Assembly: GCA_963777515.1 (NCBI GenBank)
Contig: CAVZQU010000017.1
Location: 1-64,000, forward strand
Reading direction: 5' to 3'
DNA length: 64,000 nucleotides
Source of the DNA: CAVSWT01 sp963777515
Lineage (GTDB): Bacteria; Bacteroidota; Ignavibacteria; Ignavibacteriales; Ignavibacteriaceae
Part shown: positions 20,371 to 29,009 of the stretch, piece after piece
Position numbering within the stretch: position 1 is the stretch's first letter
Layout: the number at the start of each line of letters is the position of its first letter
Notes under the pieces: generated by a model
Database searches by the model: none
Told to the model about the DNA's origin: nothing
Seen by the model: only the letters and a program-made list of their open reading frames with translations
Made by a program: the position numbers and the translations under genes

Positions 20371-20925
20371 TTATACTTCCATAATTTCTTTTTCTTTATG
20401 CTTCAGAATTTCATCCACCATTTTTGTGTGTTCATCAGTTAGCTTTTGAACTTCATCCTCAGCATCTTTTAGCTGATCCTCAGAAATTTTTTTATCTTTT
20501 TCTTCTCGTTTCAAATGATCGTTAGCATCTCTTCTAACATTCCTGATTGCAACCTTTATATCTTCTCCAAATTTTTTAATAAGCTTTACAAAATCTTTTC
20601 TTCTTTCTTCTGTTAAAGGAGGAATAGGAATTCTGATGTTTGTTCCATCACTGACAGGATTAAAACCAATATTAGCTTCAAGTATTGCTTTTTCTACTGC
20701 CGGTACAATAGACTTATCCCATGGAGTAATTGAAAGAGAATGAGCATCAAGCACAGATAAATTACCAACCTGGTTGATGGGAGTCATATTTCCATAATAA
20801 TCAACCTTAACTCCATCTAGTAAAGCAGTGGTTGCTTTGCCGGTTCTAACTTTCGACAATTCACTTCTAAAAGCTTCAATAGATTTATTCATTCTAGCTT
20901 TTGCGTCTTTAATTATTTTTTCCAT
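20371..20925 (-). CDS. frr: Ribosome recycling factor
   Basis: Splits post-termination ribosomes together with EF-G. 184 residues, the normal length. Signatures are the N-terminal AKARMNKSIEAFRSELSKVRTG (given as parts: ARM...S, then FRSELSKVRTGKA), DYYGNMTPINQVGNLS, the ISITPWDKS-type segment (LSITPWDKSIVPAVEKAI) and IRIPIPPLTEERRKDFVK. It follows pyrH as in most bacteria. Confidence 0.97.
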   Translation of the reverse strand: MEKIIKDAKARMNKSIEAFRSELSKVRTGKATTALLDGVKVDYYGNMTPINQVGNLSVLDAHSLSITPWDKSIVPAVEKAILEANIGFNPVSDGTNIRIPIPPLTEERRKDFVKLIKKFGEDIKVAIRNVRRDANDHLKREEKDKKISEDQLKDAEDEVQKLTDEHTKMVDEILKHKEKEIMEV

Positions 20926-20954
20926 TATGACCTCTGAAAAAATTATTAAATTTT

Positions 20955-21687
20955 TTAAGAAGCTACTTCTGTATTATCAATAAAGGTTCCTATAGATTCA
21001 CCCATAACTAATTTCAATAGGTTATCCGGAACATCCATATTAAAAACTATCATGGGCAGATTATTTTCCTGGCAAAGACTAACAGCAGTTAAATCCATTA
21101 CTCTTAAATTCTTTTTAAGAATATCCAGATAAGAAATATTATTAAACTTAACCGCATTGGAATTTTTTTCCGGATCGGAATCATAAACACCGTCAACACG
21201 TGTTCCTTTAATAATTACATCTGCTTCAATTTCAACTGCTCTTAGTGAAGCTGCCGTATCGGTACTGAAATAAGGATGTCCGGTTCCAGCACCAAAAATT
21301 ACTACTCTTCCTTTTTCAAGATGCCTAATCGCACGTCTTCTAATATAATGTTCTGCAACTTCATGAATTTCAATTGCACTTAACAACCGCGTATAAATCC
21401 CTTTATTCTCAATTGCATTTTGAAGAGCGAGAGAGTTTATCATAGTTGCAAGCATCCCCATTTGATCTCCGGTTACCCTGTCAATTCCATATTCACCAGC
21501 ACTTAAGCCTCTGTATATATTGCCGCCTCCTATTACTATTCCAAGCTCAACTCCGACATTTTTTACTTTTTGAATTTCATTTGAAAAAAAATCAAGAACT
21601 TTCGAATCAATACCGAAGCCTTTTTCACCCATTAATGATTCACCGCTTAGCTTAAGCAAGTACTCTTTTGAATTTTAAATTACTCAT
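20955..21687 (-). CDS. pyrH: UMP kinase, start restored by a +1 frame change
   Basis: Hexameric UMP kinase. The main frame gives LKLSGESLMGEKGFGID, GIVIGGGNIYRG, DQMGMLATMINSLALQNAIE, VVIFGAGTGHPYFSTDTAA and DPEKNSNAVKF, all PyrH hallmarks. The usual N-terminus (K-x-KRVLLKLSGE) is obtained by starting at the ATG 21687-21685 (MSNLKFKRVL) and skipping one base at 21657 inside CTT GCT TAA. Read without a shift this leader stops after 11 codons. The only in-frame alternative, an internal start at 21659, would delete the first beta strand. Sits between terminators after tsf and before the envelope block. Confidence 0.9.
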
Positions 21688-21718
21688 ATAAATTTTTCGA
21701 TTGTGTAGGATTAAATAT

Positions 21719-21749
21719 AAAAAAAGGTCTTAATAAATTTAAGACCTTT
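21719..21749 (-). terminator. Terminator between tsf and pyrH
   Basis: Minus-strand stem AAAGGTCTTAA (21749-21739) and TTAAGACCTTT (21733-21723) with a 5-base loop, continuing into seven T. It would separate the rplM-rpsI-rpsB-tsf transcript from pyrH-frr. Confidence 0.8.
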
Positions 21750-21760
21750 CTGATAAAAGA

Positions 21761-22619
21761 TTATTTATTTTCGTCACTCAGATGGAACCGGCGAAATAAG
21801 GAAAGTTTTGCCTCTGTTCCGTTTTTTGAATTGAATTGCTTGATAAGATCACCAATAACAATAGAATTATCTTTAATAAACATCTGTTCAATCAAGCAAT
21901 TTTCCTGGTAAAATTTATTTAGCTTACCGTTAGCAATTTTATCTAAAATCTGTTCAGGCTTACCTTCTTTTTTAGCAATCTCTTTATAGATCTCAATTTC
22001 TTTTTCAATCGTATCTTTAGGAATTTCTTCTCTATAAACAGCAATAGGTTTCATTGCGGCAACCTGCATTGCAATGTCTTTACCAATGTTAGTAAGGTCT
22101 TCTTTATTATTTGTTACCTTATCAAATTTAACCAGCACACCAAGCTTTGAACCTAAATGAACATAATCAACTACTAAGACTTTCAGGATCTTTTTCAATT
22201 GTAAAACGGGAAATTTCGATTTTCTCACCAACTTTTCCTAAAACATCATTCAACTTTGTTTTTAATTCAGCGTTATCATTTAAAAGCGCTTCAACATCTT
22301 TCGGTTCTTTATTAAAAACAGTATCTAAAACTGAGTTAGCAAAATTTGTAAAGTCATCACTTTTTGCAACAAAATCGGTTTCGCAATTAACTTCAACAAT
22401 AGCACCTTTGCTTCCGTCATCGGAAACTTTTGTAACTATTAGTCCTTCGTTGGCAGATTTTTCAGCTCTTTTAGCAGCAACAGATGCGCCTTTTTTTCTA
22501 AGTATTTCAATTGCTTTTGTTAAATCACCCTCGGCTTCGGTAAGAGCTTTTTTGCAGTCCATCATACCTGCGCCGGTTTTTTTTCTTAATTCATTAACTT
22601 GTGCAGCAGTAATAGCCAT
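21761..22619 (-). CDS. tsf: Elongation factor Ts, one frame break
   Basis: Nucleotide exchange factor for EF-Tu. The first frame carries VNELRKKTGAGMMDCKKAL (the Tsf signature), SANEGLIVTKV and VNCETDFVAKSDDF. The second frame carries DYVHLGSKLGVLVKFDK, DIAMQVAAMKPIAVYREEIP and the C-terminal coiled-coil part. The join is at 22175: CTT AGT AGT TGA must be read CTT, skip A, GTA GTT GAT, giving DPESLVVDYVHLG. Restored length is about 285 residues, normal. Tsf is essential in almost all bacteria and no second copy is in view, so true inactivation is improbable. Confidence 0.93.
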
Positions 22620-22639
22620 GATAATAATCTTCCTTTAAT

Positions 22640-23500
22640 TTATTCTTCCGAAGTTTCTGTTTTTTCTTTAGCTTCGGCTGCTTCTTTTGCTTGAGCTTTT
22701 TCTTTAGCTTCGGCCGCTTCTTTTGCTTGAGCTTTTTCCTTAGCCTCAGCTTTTTGTTCTTCGCGTTGTTTTTTTATTCTTTCATTTTCAGCAGCTTCTT
22801 CGGCTTTATGTTCTTTAGCTTTAATGTTACCTTCAATAACAGCATCAGCCATATATTTAACAATTAGTTCAACTGTTTTAACAGCATCATCATTTGCAGG
22901 AATTAAATAATCAACCGGATCAGGATCACAATTAGTATCAACAACTGCAAATACAGGAATGTTCAATCTTTTTGCTTCTTTAATTGCGATTGATTCTTTT
23001 TTAATATCCACTACAAACATTGCTCCCGGAAGCCTATTCATCGATTCAACACCTTCTAGAACTTTTTTCAGCTTATCTTTTTCTCTTGTTAAAAAGAGTC
23101 TTTCTTTCTTTGTTATCTTATCAAAAGTTCCGTCGGTTTCCTGTTTTTCAATATTGGTTAGTCTTTTAATACTTTTCCTTATAGTAGAAAAATTTGTAAG
23201 CATTCCGCCTAGCCATCTTTCACTCACCCAGTTTGATTCGCTTCTTCTGGCTTCCTGTTCAATAACATTCTTTGCTTGTTTTTTAGTACCGACAAATAAA
23301 ACTCTTCTTCCATCAGAAACTAAATGAGAAAGTTTTTCAGCACAGTCAGTAATGTTGGTTTGAGTTTTTTTAAGATCGATGATGTGAATCCCATTTTTTT
23401 CCATAAAAATATATGGCTTCATTTTGGGATTCCAACGGCGTGTAAGATGTCCGAAATGTGCCCCAGCTTCAATAAGCTGAGTTAATTCAACTTTTTCCAT
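22640..23500 (-). CDS. rpsB: 30S ribosomal protein S2
   Basis: 286 residues. S2 hallmarks: LIEAGAHFGHLTRRWNPKMK, IFMEKNGIHIIDLKKT, VLFVGTKKQAKNVIEQEA, WLGGMLTNFSTIRKSIKRL and PVFAVVDTNCDPDPVDYLIPANDDA. The last 55 or so residues are a charged extension of Ala, Lys, Glu and Gln encoded by a tandem repeat. Such tails occur in S2 of this lineage but are not conserved in sequence. First gene after rpsI, before tsf. Confidence 0.97.
   Translation of the reverse strand: MEKVELTQLIEAGAHFGHLTRRWNPKMKPYIFMEKNGIHIIDLKKTQTNITDCAEKLSHLVSDGRRVLFVGTKKQAKNVIEQEARRSESNWVSERWLGGMLTNFSTIRKSIKRLTNIEKQETDGTFDKITKKERLFLTREKDKLKKVLEGVESMNRLPGAMFVVDIKKESIAIKEAKRLNIPVFAVVDTNCDPDPVDYLIPANDDAVKTVELIVKYMADAVIEGNIKAKEHKAEEAAENERIKKQREEQKAEAKEKAQAKEAAEAKEKAQAKEAAEAKEKTETSEE
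22666..22752 (-). repeat. 36-bp tandem repeat in the rpsB tail
   Basis: About 2.4 copies of a 36-base unit starting at 22666, 22702 and 22738, encoding the 12-residue unit AQAKEAAEAKEK. The first two copies differ at a single position (ctg versus ccg). It is in frame, so copy-number change would lengthen or shorten the S2 tail without breaking the gene. Confidence 0.85.
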
Positions 23501-23605
23501 TTTTACTCCTGTTTATCTTCTACTTTCTTCTCTTTTACCTTTAATCCCTTTTACATTGGGACACAGGGGGTAAATCCGAAAGTATGAATAATGTTGTTAA
23601 ATAAA

Positions 23606-23992
23606 TTATCTCTTAGAAAATTGAAATCTTTTACGAGCTTTTGGCCTGCCGGGTTTTTTACGTTCAACCATTCGCGGGTCTCTTGTTAATAGTCCTTCAG
23701 GTTTTAATGCTTTTCTGAAGTCCGGATTAATAGCAACCAAAGCTCTGGCGATACCAAGCTTTACTGCACCGGCCTGCCCTGTAGTTCCACCACCATTAAC
23801 ATTTATAATTAAATCATAAGAACCTTCTGTCTCAGTAGCTTTTAAAGGAGTTAGAATATCTTCTCTATTAAGAAGCATCGGAAAAACTTTTTCAAATTCT
23901 TTTCCGTTTACGGTAATCTTTCCATTTCCGTTTCTCAGAATTACACGTGCAACTGCTGTCTTTCTTCTTCCTACATAAATTTGATCTGCCAT
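23606..23992 (-). CDS. rpsI: 30S ribosomal protein S9
   Basis: 128 residues. YVGRRKTAVARVILRNGNGK at the N-terminus, NGGGTTGQAGAVKLGIARAL in the middle, and the C-terminal basic tail LTRDPRMVERKKPGRPKARK ending QFSKR, which reaches the ribosomal P site. It follows rplM by 10 bases. The 105-base gap to rpsB shows no other gene. Confidence 0.98.
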   Translation of the reverse strand: MADQIYVGRRKTAVARVILRNGNGKITVNGKEFEKVFPMLLNREDILTPLKATETEGSYDLIINVNGGGTTGQAGAVKLGIARALVAINPDFRKALKPEGLLTRDPRMVERKKPGRPKARKRFQFSKR

Positions 23993-24002
23993 TTTCTCTC
24001 CG

Positions 24003-24443
24003 TTATAAACTTATTGTTTCAGGCTTTTGAGCTTGATGTGGGTGTGATTCACCGGAATAAACTTTTAATTTTTTAATTAACTTTCTTCCCAGTCTGTTTT
24101 TAGGAAGCATGCCTCTTACAGCGTTCTCTAAAACAAATTCAGGTTTTTTTGCAATCAACTCTTCAAATGATTTTACTTTTAATCCACCTGGATAACCGGA
24201 ATGATGTGCATATGTTTTTAATAATTCTCTTTTGCCTGTCATCTTAACTTTTTCTGCATTTACAATCACAACAAAGTCACCGGTATCGGCATTTGGTGAA
24301 AAAGTAGGTTTGTTTTTTCCTCTAATTATCATGGCAACTTTTGAAGCCAGTCTGCCTAAAACCTGATCCTTTGCATCAACAACATACCATTTTCTATCGG
24401 CATTTTCTGTGCTTATAAACCTGGTTAATTTTTCTTGTTTCAC
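24003..24443 (-). CDS. rplM: 50S ribosomal protein L13
   Basis: 146 residues; conserved WYVVDAKDQVLGRLASKVA and IRGKNKPTFSPNADTGDFVV near the N-terminus, and AVRGMLPKNRLGRKLIKKLK followed by HPHQAQKP at the end. First gene of the rplM-rpsI-rpsB-tsf transcript; the promoter must lie in the 300-base gap upstream. Confidence 0.98.
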   Translation of the reverse strand: MKQEKLTRFISTENADRKWYVVDAKDQVLGRLASKVAMIIRGKNKPTFSPNADTGDFVVIVNAEKVKMTGKRELLKTYAHHSGYPGGLKVKSFEELIAKKPEFVLENAVRGMLPKNRLGRKLIKKLKVYSGESHPHQAQKPETISL

Positions 24444-24749
24444 GCTATTTTCCTCCGAAACATAAAATCATTTCAAATAAAGAGCAGAAATTTAAGTTTA
24501 ACAAGCTTGAAAGTCAAGAAAATTTAAGGTGAATTATTTTGAACAAGAAGGTAGTATATAAATATGGAAATTTTTCAATTCCGTGGTAATTTATATAGAA
24601 TTCTTCCATTTACGGCAGAAGTGCTTGTTCTCTTAAAAGGATATCGGAAGTGTTGAATAATTGTAGAGACGGGATATATCCCGTCTCAACGACCAGCTAT
24701 GGATATTTTAATAATGCGAAGAGGATAAAGCAACACTATATAGCTGATT
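24444..24749. other. Intergenic region with a perfect palindrome
   Basis: The gap between rplM and the DUF4412 gene holds no credible ORF. At 24666-24687 there is a perfect 22-base palindrome (arms gagacgggata), preceded by ttgta. It resembles the ttgtagag-rcg repeat at 28845-28875, so it is probably a dispersed repeat rather than a gene-specific operator. The rplM promoter should also be here, but no consensus stands out. Confidence 0.6.
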
Positions 24750-25445
24750 TTAGTTCTGCTTTTGATTCATCATTGGCATATTCAACTTTGAAAAGCCGGC
24801 AGGAACTTCAAACATACTTTCGTCTAAAGATTTCTTATCTACGGATTTAACTTCCATAGAACTTTCTACTTCTCCATCTACATAGTGAACAGCAAGCATA
24901 GGAAAATATCCTTTTCCTTCAATCTCTTTTTGCCAGCTTGATGATTCATCATTTGCCATAGGGTTACTAAAGCCCATAAAGTTTCCCAATTCTTTTGTCA
25001 TCCAGGCTTCAGTTTTATTGCCATCATCATCTGTATAAACCCACTTTTCACATTCGTAACCATTAATGTCTTTTGTTTCGCCGGTCTTATCAAATTTCCC
25101 ATTCATCTTTCCATTATCTTCTGCTTCATCGTTCTTTTTCATTTTCTCAGTCATACCTTTCATCATGTTCATATCCATTTCCATATACATTTTTTGTTCA
25201 GGCATGAGGATGGTCATTGTTTTTGCTTTTGAATCCATAATTACGTTAGCCTTTTGCTCATTACTAACCTGGATTAAAGTTTTGTTACCTTTAACAAACA
25301 TATTTATGTCTGTATCTTTATCACCTGATTTTACATTCATAACAACTTTGCCTTCAAACTGTGATTGCGCAAGAATCTTTACAGAAACCAAAGAAACCAT
25401 CAGCATTAACAATGAAAACAAGCTGAAATAAGTTTTTCTAAACAT
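24750..25445 (-). CDS. DUF4412 domain protein (secreted)
   Basis: 231 residues with an N-terminal signal peptide (LFSLLMLMVSLVSVKILAQ). The remainder matches the DUF4412 pattern: FEGKVVMNVKSGDKDTDINM, then IMDSKAKTMTILMPEQKMY, then an EGKGYFPMLAVHYVDGEVES strand and EVPAGFSKLNMP near the end. The family is probably a periplasmic LolA/LolB-like beta fold of unknown function. A Met- and Lys-rich middle (about 95-125) is a local low-complexity stretch. Confidence 0.7.
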   Translation of the reverse strand: MFRKTYFSLFSLLMLMVSLVSVKILAQSQFEGKVVMNVKSGDKDTDINMFVKGNKTLIQVSNEQKANVIMDSKAKTMTILMPEQKMYMEMDMNMMKGMTEKMKKNDEAEDNGKMNGKFDKTGETKDINGYECEKWVYTDDDGNKTEAWMTKELGNFMGFSNPMANDESSSWQKEIEGKGYFPMLAVHYVDGEVESSMEVKSVDKKSLDESMFEVPAGFSKLNMPMMNQKQN

Positions 25446-25479
25446 AGCTCCTCCTCGACTTAAGTTATTTTAATTTTAA

Positions 25480-26235
25480 TTAGAAATATTGTTTTCCAAA
25501 CTTAAATGTTTTTATCATACCAAAAAACTCAGGCTGAAATGATTTAAAAGAATTTACATCATTCATAATCAGCTTTATGCTAAAGTCTTCATCATCTTCA
25601 GTTCTAATATAAAGTATCTGGCTAATTTGCCCTGACAATTCAACCGGGTCATTATAAAAAATTACGTAATTTTTTTCCGGCCTTCTATTTTTATATCTGC
25701 TCTCATTAAATAAATATTTTTCTTTTACTTCTAAATGAATATACGGTGGTGGATCATAATTGCCTTTCAATGCCCAGAAAGTAACTCCATCAAGTTTGTC
25801 TTTTACATTTTGATCAATATACGTCCAGCCTTTTGGATAACGCATTGAAACATCCAATGTTGGTTCTTTGTATATCTGATCAAGATTAGTTGTATCGGCA
25901 TTGGTCCCAGAGAAATTTAAAAACATAACTGCATTTTTGTTTGGTTGATTTTCTTTTTTCTCAATTATTCTATTTTGTTCAACTTCTTTTTTAAAGACTT
26001 TCTTTATTGGCAAAGGTTTATCTTTATGTTTTTCTTTAACCATAGGAATGGTGTTTTTAATATTTTCAAATTCACTGGTATAAACTTGAACATACGGATT
26101 TGTTTTGTGATGGTTGTTAACAGTAATATCAAATATAAAAATTGAGGCAAAAATTATAATAGAATGTAATACTATAGATATAGATATGCTTATGAAATAG
26201 TTATCCTCATTATATTTTATCAAAGCAAAATTCAT
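25480..26235 (-). CDS. Membrane-anchored protein with TonB-like architecture
   Basis: 251 residues. One N-terminal membrane helix (SISISIVLHSIIIFASIFIF), then a Lys/Pro-rich charged linker (VKEKHKDKPLPIKKVFKKE) and a periplasmic globular domain (about 115-251) containing MRYPKGWTYIDQNVKDKLDG. Helix plus charged linker resembles TonB, but the C-terminal domain does not carry the TonB motif (YP x x A). No exbB/exbD neighbours. Function unknown; probably co-transcribed with the DUF4412 gene 34 bases downstream. Confidence 0.6.
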   Translation of the reverse strand: MNFALIKYNEDNYFISISISIVLHSIIIFASIFIFDITVNNHHKTNPYVQVYTSEFENIKNTIPMVKEKHKDKPLPIKKVFKKEVEQNRIIEKKENQPNKNAVMFLNFSGTNADTTNLDQIYKEPTLDVSMRYPKGWTYIDQNVKDKLDGVTFWALKGNYDPPPYIHLEVKEKYLFNESRYKNRRPEKNYVIFYNDPVELSGQISQILYIRTEDDEDFSIKLIMNDVNSFKSFQPEFFGMIKTFKFGKQYF

Positions 26236-26323
26236 GATTGGCTTAACTTAAACTAAAGCAAATTTTAATTCAAGACTATATATACATTCCTAATATCATG
26301 TCAACTATGGGATGAAATATTAT

Positions 26324-26352
26324 AAACCCAATTTCTTCAAGAAATTGGGTTT
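26324..26352. repeat. Palindromic hairpin (aaaccca...tgggttt)
   Basis: Stem of 13 bases (aaacccaatttct on the left arm) with a 3-base loop, in the divergent region between two genes. A near-identical hairpin (aacccgatttct arm) occurs at 61361-61391, so this appears to be a dispersed palindromic repeat that can double as a terminator. There is no T-run here in either direction. Confidence 0.6.
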
Positions 26353-26489
26353 ATTGACGAAGCTTCATCTGGCACTCTACTATTGCGCAACAATAAACTT
26401 ATTATTGTTCAAATTAATTTTCTTTGAAGCCGGCGCTAAAATTACTAATTTTGGTGTCGTTTTTTTTAACAATTTACTGTGAATTAATA

Positions 26490-27542
26490 ATGAAATTTTT
26501 AGTAACCGGCGGTGCCGGATTTTTAGGTATAAATTTAGTTAGACATTTACATTCCCGCGGCCATGAGGTAGTATCTTATGACATAGCGGAGTTCGATTAT
26601 CCCGATATGCTTGCTCATACCAAAGATGGAACTATAAAAATCATAACAAATGATATTAGAGATAAAGGCGCTGTTGATGAAGCCATAAAAGGCATTGATA
26701 TAATTGTGCATACAGCTGCGGCATTACCTTTGTACAAACCTGAAGATATTATGTCAACAGATGTTGAAGGCACAAAAAATTTACTTGAAGCTGCAAAGAA
26801 ACATAATGTTAAAAGATTTATTCATATTTCTTCCACTGCTGTTTACGGTATTCCCGATCATCACCCAATAAGCGAAGATGATAAATTAGACGGCGTAGGA
26901 TATTATGGTAAAGCTAAAATTCTTGCTGAGAAAGAATGTCTTTTTTATAGGAACAATGGAATGTGCGTTCCGATTATAAGGCCAAAATCTTTTGTCGGCC
27001 CCGAACGTTTAGGAGTTTTTGATTTGCTATTCGATTGGGCTAAAGACGGCAAAGGATTTCCAATGATTGGAAATGGTCAAAATCGTTATCAGCTAATGGA
27101 TGTTGAAGATCTTTGTGATGCAATTTATTTATGCGCAACTCTTGATGAAAAAAATGTTAATGATACTTTTAATATTGGGGCAAAAGAATTTACAACAATG
27201 AAAGAAGATTACCAGGCAGTTTTGGATTATGCCGGCTTTGGTAAAAAAATAGTCGGCTTACCTGAAAAGCCAATAATATTTACTTTAAAAGTTTTAGAAG
27301 CTCTGAAAATTTCGCCATTGTACAAATGGGTTTATGAGACTGCATCAAAAGATTCATTTGTGTCCATTGAAAAAGCAGAAATTGTTTTAGGTTATAAACC
27401 AAAATATTCAAATAAAGATGCTTTGATAAGAAGCTATAAATGGTACGTTGAGCATTTTGATGAATTTAAAAATAAAAGTGGTGTTTCTCATAGAGTTCCC
27501 TGGAAGCAAGGAATTTTAAGAGTAGCTAAGATGTTTTTTTGA
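26490..27542 (+). CDS. NAD-dependent epimerase/dehydratase
   Basis: 350-residue extended SDR enzyme acting on nucleotide sugars. The Rossmann motif GGAGFLGINLVRHL is at residues 7-20, HTAAALPLY near 80, SSTAVYG near 120, and the catalytic YYGKAK near 145. I chose the ATG at 26490 because the 22-residue upstream extension in the longer ORF is hydrophobic and precedes a perfect Rossmann start. Substrate cannot be told from sequence. Stands alone next to an unrelated ATPase. Confidence 0.85.
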   Translation: MKFLVTGGAGFLGINLVRHLHSRGHEVVSYDIAEFDYPDMLAHTKDGTIKIITNDIRDKGAVDEAIKGIDIIVHTAAALPLYKPEDIMSTDVEGTKNLLEAAKKHNVKRFIHISSTAVYGIPDHHPISEDDKLDGVGYYGKAKILAEKECLFYRNNGMCVPIIRPKSFVGPERLGVFDLLFDWAKDGKGFPMIGNGQNRYQLMDVEDLCDAIYLCATLDEKNVNDTFNIGAKEFTTMKEDYQAVLDYAGFGKKIVGLPEKPIIFTLKVLEALKISPLYKWVYETASKDSFVSIEKAEIVLGYKPKYSNKDALIRSYKWYVEHFDEFKNKSGVSHRVPWKQGILRVAKMFF

Positions 27543-27578
27543 TTATTTTTATACATTTATTTGTTTTTGCTCAGTCGG

Positions 27579-27608
27579 TTGAGTAATTTTACTCAATTGA
27601 TTGAGTAA
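27579..27608 (+). promoter_or_regulatory. Three TTGAGTAA half-sites upstream of the ATPase gene
   Basis: TTGAGTAATTTTACTCAA (27579-27596) is an inverted pair of 8-base half-sites with a 2-base loop, and a third TTGAGTAA occurs at 27601-27608, five bases before the start codon at 27614. This spacing suggests an operator or a translational control site for the ATPase gene. It is sequence evidence only. Confidence 0.5.
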
Positions 27609-27613
27609 AATTT

Positions 27614-28802
27614 ATGTATGAAAGAAGCCAGCTAAAAGAATTAATCAAGCGTTTTAAAAGAACCTAGGAAATTCATCCAGGTTATTACTGGACCGCGTCA
27701 GGTTGGAAAAACAACACTAGCAGAACAATTAGTTCAGAAGATATCAATACCATATAGCTTTGTATCTGCCGATGCAATCCCGCCCTCAGATTCAACATGG
27801 TTAGAGCAACAGTATGAAACTGCACGTTTAAAATTGAGTTCAACAAAATCAAAAGAATATCTTTTAATAATTGATGAGATACAGAAACTTCACAATTGGA
27901 GTGAAGTTATAAAAAAAAATTGGGACAGCGATTCAAAAAATAATATCCCAATAAAACTTTTGTTGCTTGGCTCTGCTACTCTTTTAATTCAAAAAGGATT
28001 GACTGAATCTTTAACTGGCCGCTTTGAAGTAGTTCAGCTTCCTCACTGGGGCTATTCGGAAATGCTGGATGCTTTTGATTTTACACCGGAAGAATATGTT
28101 TTTTTTGGATCATATCCAGGTGCTGCACAACTAATAAAAGATGAAAAGAGATGGAAGGATTATATTTTAAATTCAATTATTGAAACAACCATTTCTAAAG
28201 ATATACTTCAGCTCACTCAGGTTCAAAAGCCTGCCTTACTTAAAAATCTTTTCGATCTTTCATGCAAGTATGCAACTGAAATATTATCGTACACAAAAAT
28301 GCTTGGACAGTTACACGATGCAGGAAATACCACAACTTTAGCACATTACCAGGATTTGCTGAATAAAACTTGGATGATTGCCGGAATTCAAAAGTTTTCG
28401 GGTTCGGCTGTTTCAGTTAAATCGAGCATTCCTAAATGGTTAACTTACAACACAGCTTTTTCTTCCGTTTATTCCGAGCTAAGCTTTAAACAATCTACTG
28501 CACAATTGGACGCATGGGGAAGATATGTTGAAAGATCTATTGGTTCATATTTAATTAATCAATCGCGTATTAATGATTTTCAACTTTATTATTGGCGTGA
28601 AGGTAATGATGAAGTGGATTTTATTTTAATGAAAGGTAAAAAAATTATTACGCTTGAAGTAAAAACAAACAGGACAAAGGTTCATAAGGGCATAGAGAAA
28701 TTTAATCAATCATATAAAACATATAAAAATATTTTGGTTAGTAAAGAATCTTTATCATGGGACGAGTTCCTTAATACAGATATTTCAATAATTTTTGATT
28801 GA
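27614..28802 (+). CDS. AAA14/DUF4143 family ATPase, one early frame break
   Basis: Orphan ATPase: the N-terminal P-loop TGPRQVGKTTLAEQL and the Walker B LLIIDEIQKL of AAA_14, then SGSATLL-type sensor (LLGSATLLIQKGLTESLTGR), then a C-terminal DUF4143 domain ending with the REGNDEVDFIL and KIITLEVKTN nuclease-like (PDDEXK-resembling) motifs. The gene starts at 27614 (MYERSQLKELIKRFK) and must move +1 at 27659 (AAA AGA) to continue as EPRKFIQVITGPRQVGK. Full length is about 396 residues, normal for the family. Such genes are frequently exchanged between bacteria and archaea; their role is unknown. Confidence 0.82.
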
Positions 28803-28844
28803 AGGTTATTAAATTAAAATATAATTTAAGCTTCGATTGAAAAT

Positions 28845-28875
28845 TAAGACGCTTCACCAAAGCGCCTCTACAACA
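28845..28875. repeat. Palindromic dispersed repeat
   Basis: On the minus strand it reads ttgtagaggcgctttggtg then aagcgtctt, a hairpin with gcgct/agcg arms. Its ttgtagag-rcg beginning matches the palindrome at 24663-24688. It is the main recognisable feature in the 200-base gap before the next gene. Confidence 0.45.
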
Positions 28876-29009
28876 AAATCAAATTTTACTTATCTATAAT
28901 TAATGATCACATAATAATTATTTCCTAATTTTAATTATATTTATTTCCCTTAAAAAATTATTATCTTATCTTTAATTGAAAATTAAAACTTACTTCAAGG
29001 AGTTGTGAG

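Noticed and set aside
21761..22619. Recoding of TGA as Trp to explain the breaks
   Set aside because: Reading through the stops does not restore the proteins; only a change of frame does, and TGA ends many intact genes here.
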